Source: Bondarzewia mesenterica (Eukaryota; Basidiomycota; Agaricomycetes; Russulales; Bondarzewiaceae). Taken from it: DNA of 20,754 nucleotides. Positions 18,548-20,754 of the stretch are shown here, piece by piece (the first letter of the stretch is position 1; every line of letters starts with the position of its first letter). The position numbers and the translations under genes were made by a program. The notes beneath the pieces were generated by a model, which had not been told where the DNA came from, searched no databases, and saw only the letters and a list, made by a program, of their open reading frames with translations. Location of the stretch: positions 1-20,754 of the forward strand of contig SGPL01000569.1 of NCBI GenBank assembly GCA_004802705.1, written 5' to 3'.

Positions 18548-19825
18548 AGCTAAGAGTGGATTTGGTTTAACCGAGGTCAATTCGCTATCATGCTAGAGAT
18601 TGAGTTGTTCGATTGTGGATGTACTTGTAGGGAAGTTGGATTCTCAGAGAAAGGATCTAAGACAATGCCCCAGGATGAGCTTTGGACGTCGTGAAACAAC
18701 GAGCTATTCATAGTTCTCCTTGCCGCGAGCATTTGCGATCAAATTGAATTTATTAATGCAAGATAATAGCGTTATACCGACCTAAAAGCTGTTGTCGTAC
18801 CAGCACGTCACAGTCTGAGTGACAGTCGGAGCTGTTAGTCAGTATTGTCAATATCATCAGATGTCAACTTGTGAGACGAGCCTAGCTGCGAGACAATGAT
18901 GAAACGCATGCTCTGGTGTGCCATGGATAGGGAAAACAAATTACCTTGCTTGCTAGGTCTCTCCCTCATCAAAAAGTGTCATGGAGTCCATATCTTATCG
19001 TCAACTGGCTGTTGCCACGATAACGGAATAGGGGTGAATGATGGACAGCCAATCGTTGCCATTTGCGCTCGACGTGTGCTCATGCGAGATAATCAGTTCG
19101 AATGGTCATTGTTAATTTTAGAGGGCATACGGTAGTAATTGTCGTGTATAAATAAATCAATGAAACAGAATACATGAAACACAACACGGCTGATGCTGTT
19201 AGTTTCTTTGAATTTTAATCCACCATTTGGTTGTTTTCCTGTCCCTGATATACAATCTGTCGTCTTCTTTGAGTACTGTGCTGTCGTGCGACGGCTTGGT
19301 TCACACCACAACAGCATAAATTTCCATAATGAATGCTAACTCTAATTTCTGTCCAACAACAATCTCTGCTCCATACACGCTACGTTCACGTCACAGTGAA
19401 TAGCAATCCCGGTATGTCCATCCGAATTTTCTACATCTCTATATGTCCATCATCTGTTTCCTATGCTCTATATGATTAACATAGCTATGCCTATTTCACT
19501 CCCCATGCTTCATCTGAATGATACTAGTATGTTTACTTTCTGTACGATACAACCACTGAGAAAGACAAAAAAAACATGCAACAGTCCTGTTACAATGACT
19601 ATACAATGACATATGACAACAGAACTCCCGGCACCCTCCCGCAAGCAAGGTACGTGCCAATGCAGTTGGTGCTCCCCGAGTTCTGTTAGGGTGCACAAAT
19701 CTCGTGATAGGCAAGAGCGCGTGATCGGGAAATACAAATGAGATACACGGTCACGAAACCATTCGACGACTAACAAACCTCCTTCCTTACTTCTTCCATC
19801 GCACCTGAGGTGATTTGCCACCTGA
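18548..19825. other. Gene-free interval downstream of the methyltransferase
   Basis: The longest frames (plus strand 18896-19135, minus strand 19093-19317 and 19510-19821) do not resemble known proteins, and no consistent exons join them. An AT-rich stretch, 19140-19220, could serve as 3' untranslated or intergenic sequence. Nothing else was recognised. Confidence 0.45.
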
Positions 19826-20044
19826 TCATCCTCTCCTTCGTTACTCGCTTATCCTTTGCTTCCTTTGCTTCCTCCCCATCCCCCCTCTTTCCTACCCCCC
19901 TCATCCCGGTCCCTTTCCTCATTTTCCCCCTCTTTTCTAACTCCCTCCATCCCGGCTCCTTTTCCTTTCTCCCTCCATTCTCCTTTCATTCTCCCTTTAT
20001 TTTTCCCTTTTTCTCATCTCCTTTTCTCCTTTCCCCACTCCCTT
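19826..20044 (+). repeat. Polypyrimidine tract (about 220 bp)
   Basis: The plus strand is almost pure C/T in a non-periodic mix of tcctttt, cccctc and ctccctcc words, and purines are rare. The open frames reading through it (Pro/Ser/Phe-rich) are artefacts of the composition. Such strand asymmetry can form triplex DNA or be a pyrimidine-rich promoter region, but no gene follows within the window. Confidence 0.8.
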
Positions 20045-20754
20045 GTAATTGACGAGCCAACGAGGTAGTTTACCGTAATTACCTGAGCTGCTTAGTCAGC
20101 ATAGCTGGCCAAATACACTCCATTATCTGTGACCCTGGGCTAGGGTCTCATGGGGTCTCTGACGTGACAATCTCATCAATCCTTGTGCAATCTGCATGCA
20201 GCACTAGAGCGGTCACCAAAGGTGATTTTCGCCATGCGGTTCGACTACAAAGTAGTTTACATTCACTAGATCTAACAGTGATTTTCTCTGAATGATGGCT
20301 ACTTTCACCCAAAAATTTGGGTACATTAATTGGGTGATTCTAACCCTCGAAATGCACGGTTTCACTATCAAGTTTTCTTGTTGGCACAATGGTGAAGTTT
20401 AACAAATGTACGGGCTATTCTTGCCCTTGCTTACTCATTGAAATTCACTACTATTGTGGAGGCAGTATTCACCATGAATGTGAAGGCAGTGGTCATCCGT
20501 TCTACGCACGATTATTTTCACCGTTTCAATGAGTTGAATTTCCTTGCAGAAAGTTAATGCGAAAAATGTCAATATATGTATACATCAAAGATAAGCTAAT
20601 ACTGAGTTAGAATAGAAATAAGAAGGTATATCGTATTAATATGAGATGGCAGTGATATTAGCAAGGTGGTGAAATCGGCAAAAAAAAATCAAATAATCAT
20701 AAATATGCCCAACGGTTTCTTTTCGGAGAGACGTTGCACGTGTGGTGCACGCAG
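20045..20754. other. Non-coding tail rich in short palindromes
   Basis: No coding sequence was seen. Short inverted repeats include tcacc-aaa-ggtga (20213-20225), cccaaa-aa-tttggg (20308-20321) and an 11-bp pair actcattgaaa / tttcaatgagt (20433-20443 and 20524-20534). The last 20 bp match a motif at 5189-5206. This may be part of a further non-autonomous element that continues past the window. Confidence 0.4.

Noticed and set aside
19810..20068. Plus-strand frames encoding Pro/Ser/Phe-rich peptides
   Set aside because: They arise solely from the polypyrimidine tract and are open in several frames at once.

Overview
The window looks like genomic DNA of a filamentous basidiomycete fungus (Agaricomycotina). 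The protein-coding signals are split by many short introns of 38-71 nt with GT(R)NGT donors and CAG/TAG acceptors, and the recognisable proteins are fungal: a Doa10-type RING-CH ligase, a RanBP3/Yrb2-type Ran-binding protein, the regulatory subunit of acetolactate synthase, a basidiomycete-style glutathione S-transferase and a COMT-like O-methyltransferase. It is draft quality: ambiguous bases are dense at about 8113-8200 and scattered to about 9280. All identifications are from memory of families, with no database search.

Layout. Bases 1-6330 are AT-rich repeat territory with no supported intact gene. They hold a 56-bp tandem repeat with a palindromic core, a large fold-back element (about 1251-2922) with a class II tRNA-like sequence in each arm and a second element inserted in its left arm, decayed coding relics on the minus strand (about 3604-4965), two inverted-repeat elements (4439-5163 and 5227-5669) and a well-preserved 405-bp MITE (5923-6327). 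Bases 6449-8337 hold a truncated DOA10/SSM4-like gene on the plus strand. On the minus strand follow a Cys-rich/coiled-coil protein gene (8680-9912), a Ran-binding-domain gene (10574-11587), a charged coiled-coil protein gene (11824-12546) and ILV6 (about 12573-13556). On the plus strand follow an unrecognised Pro/Ser/Thr-rich reading frame (14609-15103), a seven-exon GST gene (15395-16772) and the C-terminal two thirds of an O-methyltransferase (17471-18547). The last 2.2 kb has no supported gene, but has a 220-bp polypyrimidine tract and a cluster of short palindromes.

The most notable feature is a run of decayed genes. Seven consecutive plus- or minus-strand genes keep recognisable family motifs, mostly with consistent splice phases, and all seven carry premature stops, frameshifts or both. 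The methyltransferase fragment is the exception: its five exons read cleanly. The genes do not form an obvious pathway. I read the window as a decaying, transposon-invaded segment (possibly a redundant copy of a normal gene region). Draft sequencing error is a live alternative for the frameshifts, less so for the stop codons. I found no CRISPR array, rRNA, convincing functional tRNA, or clear novel multi-gene system.
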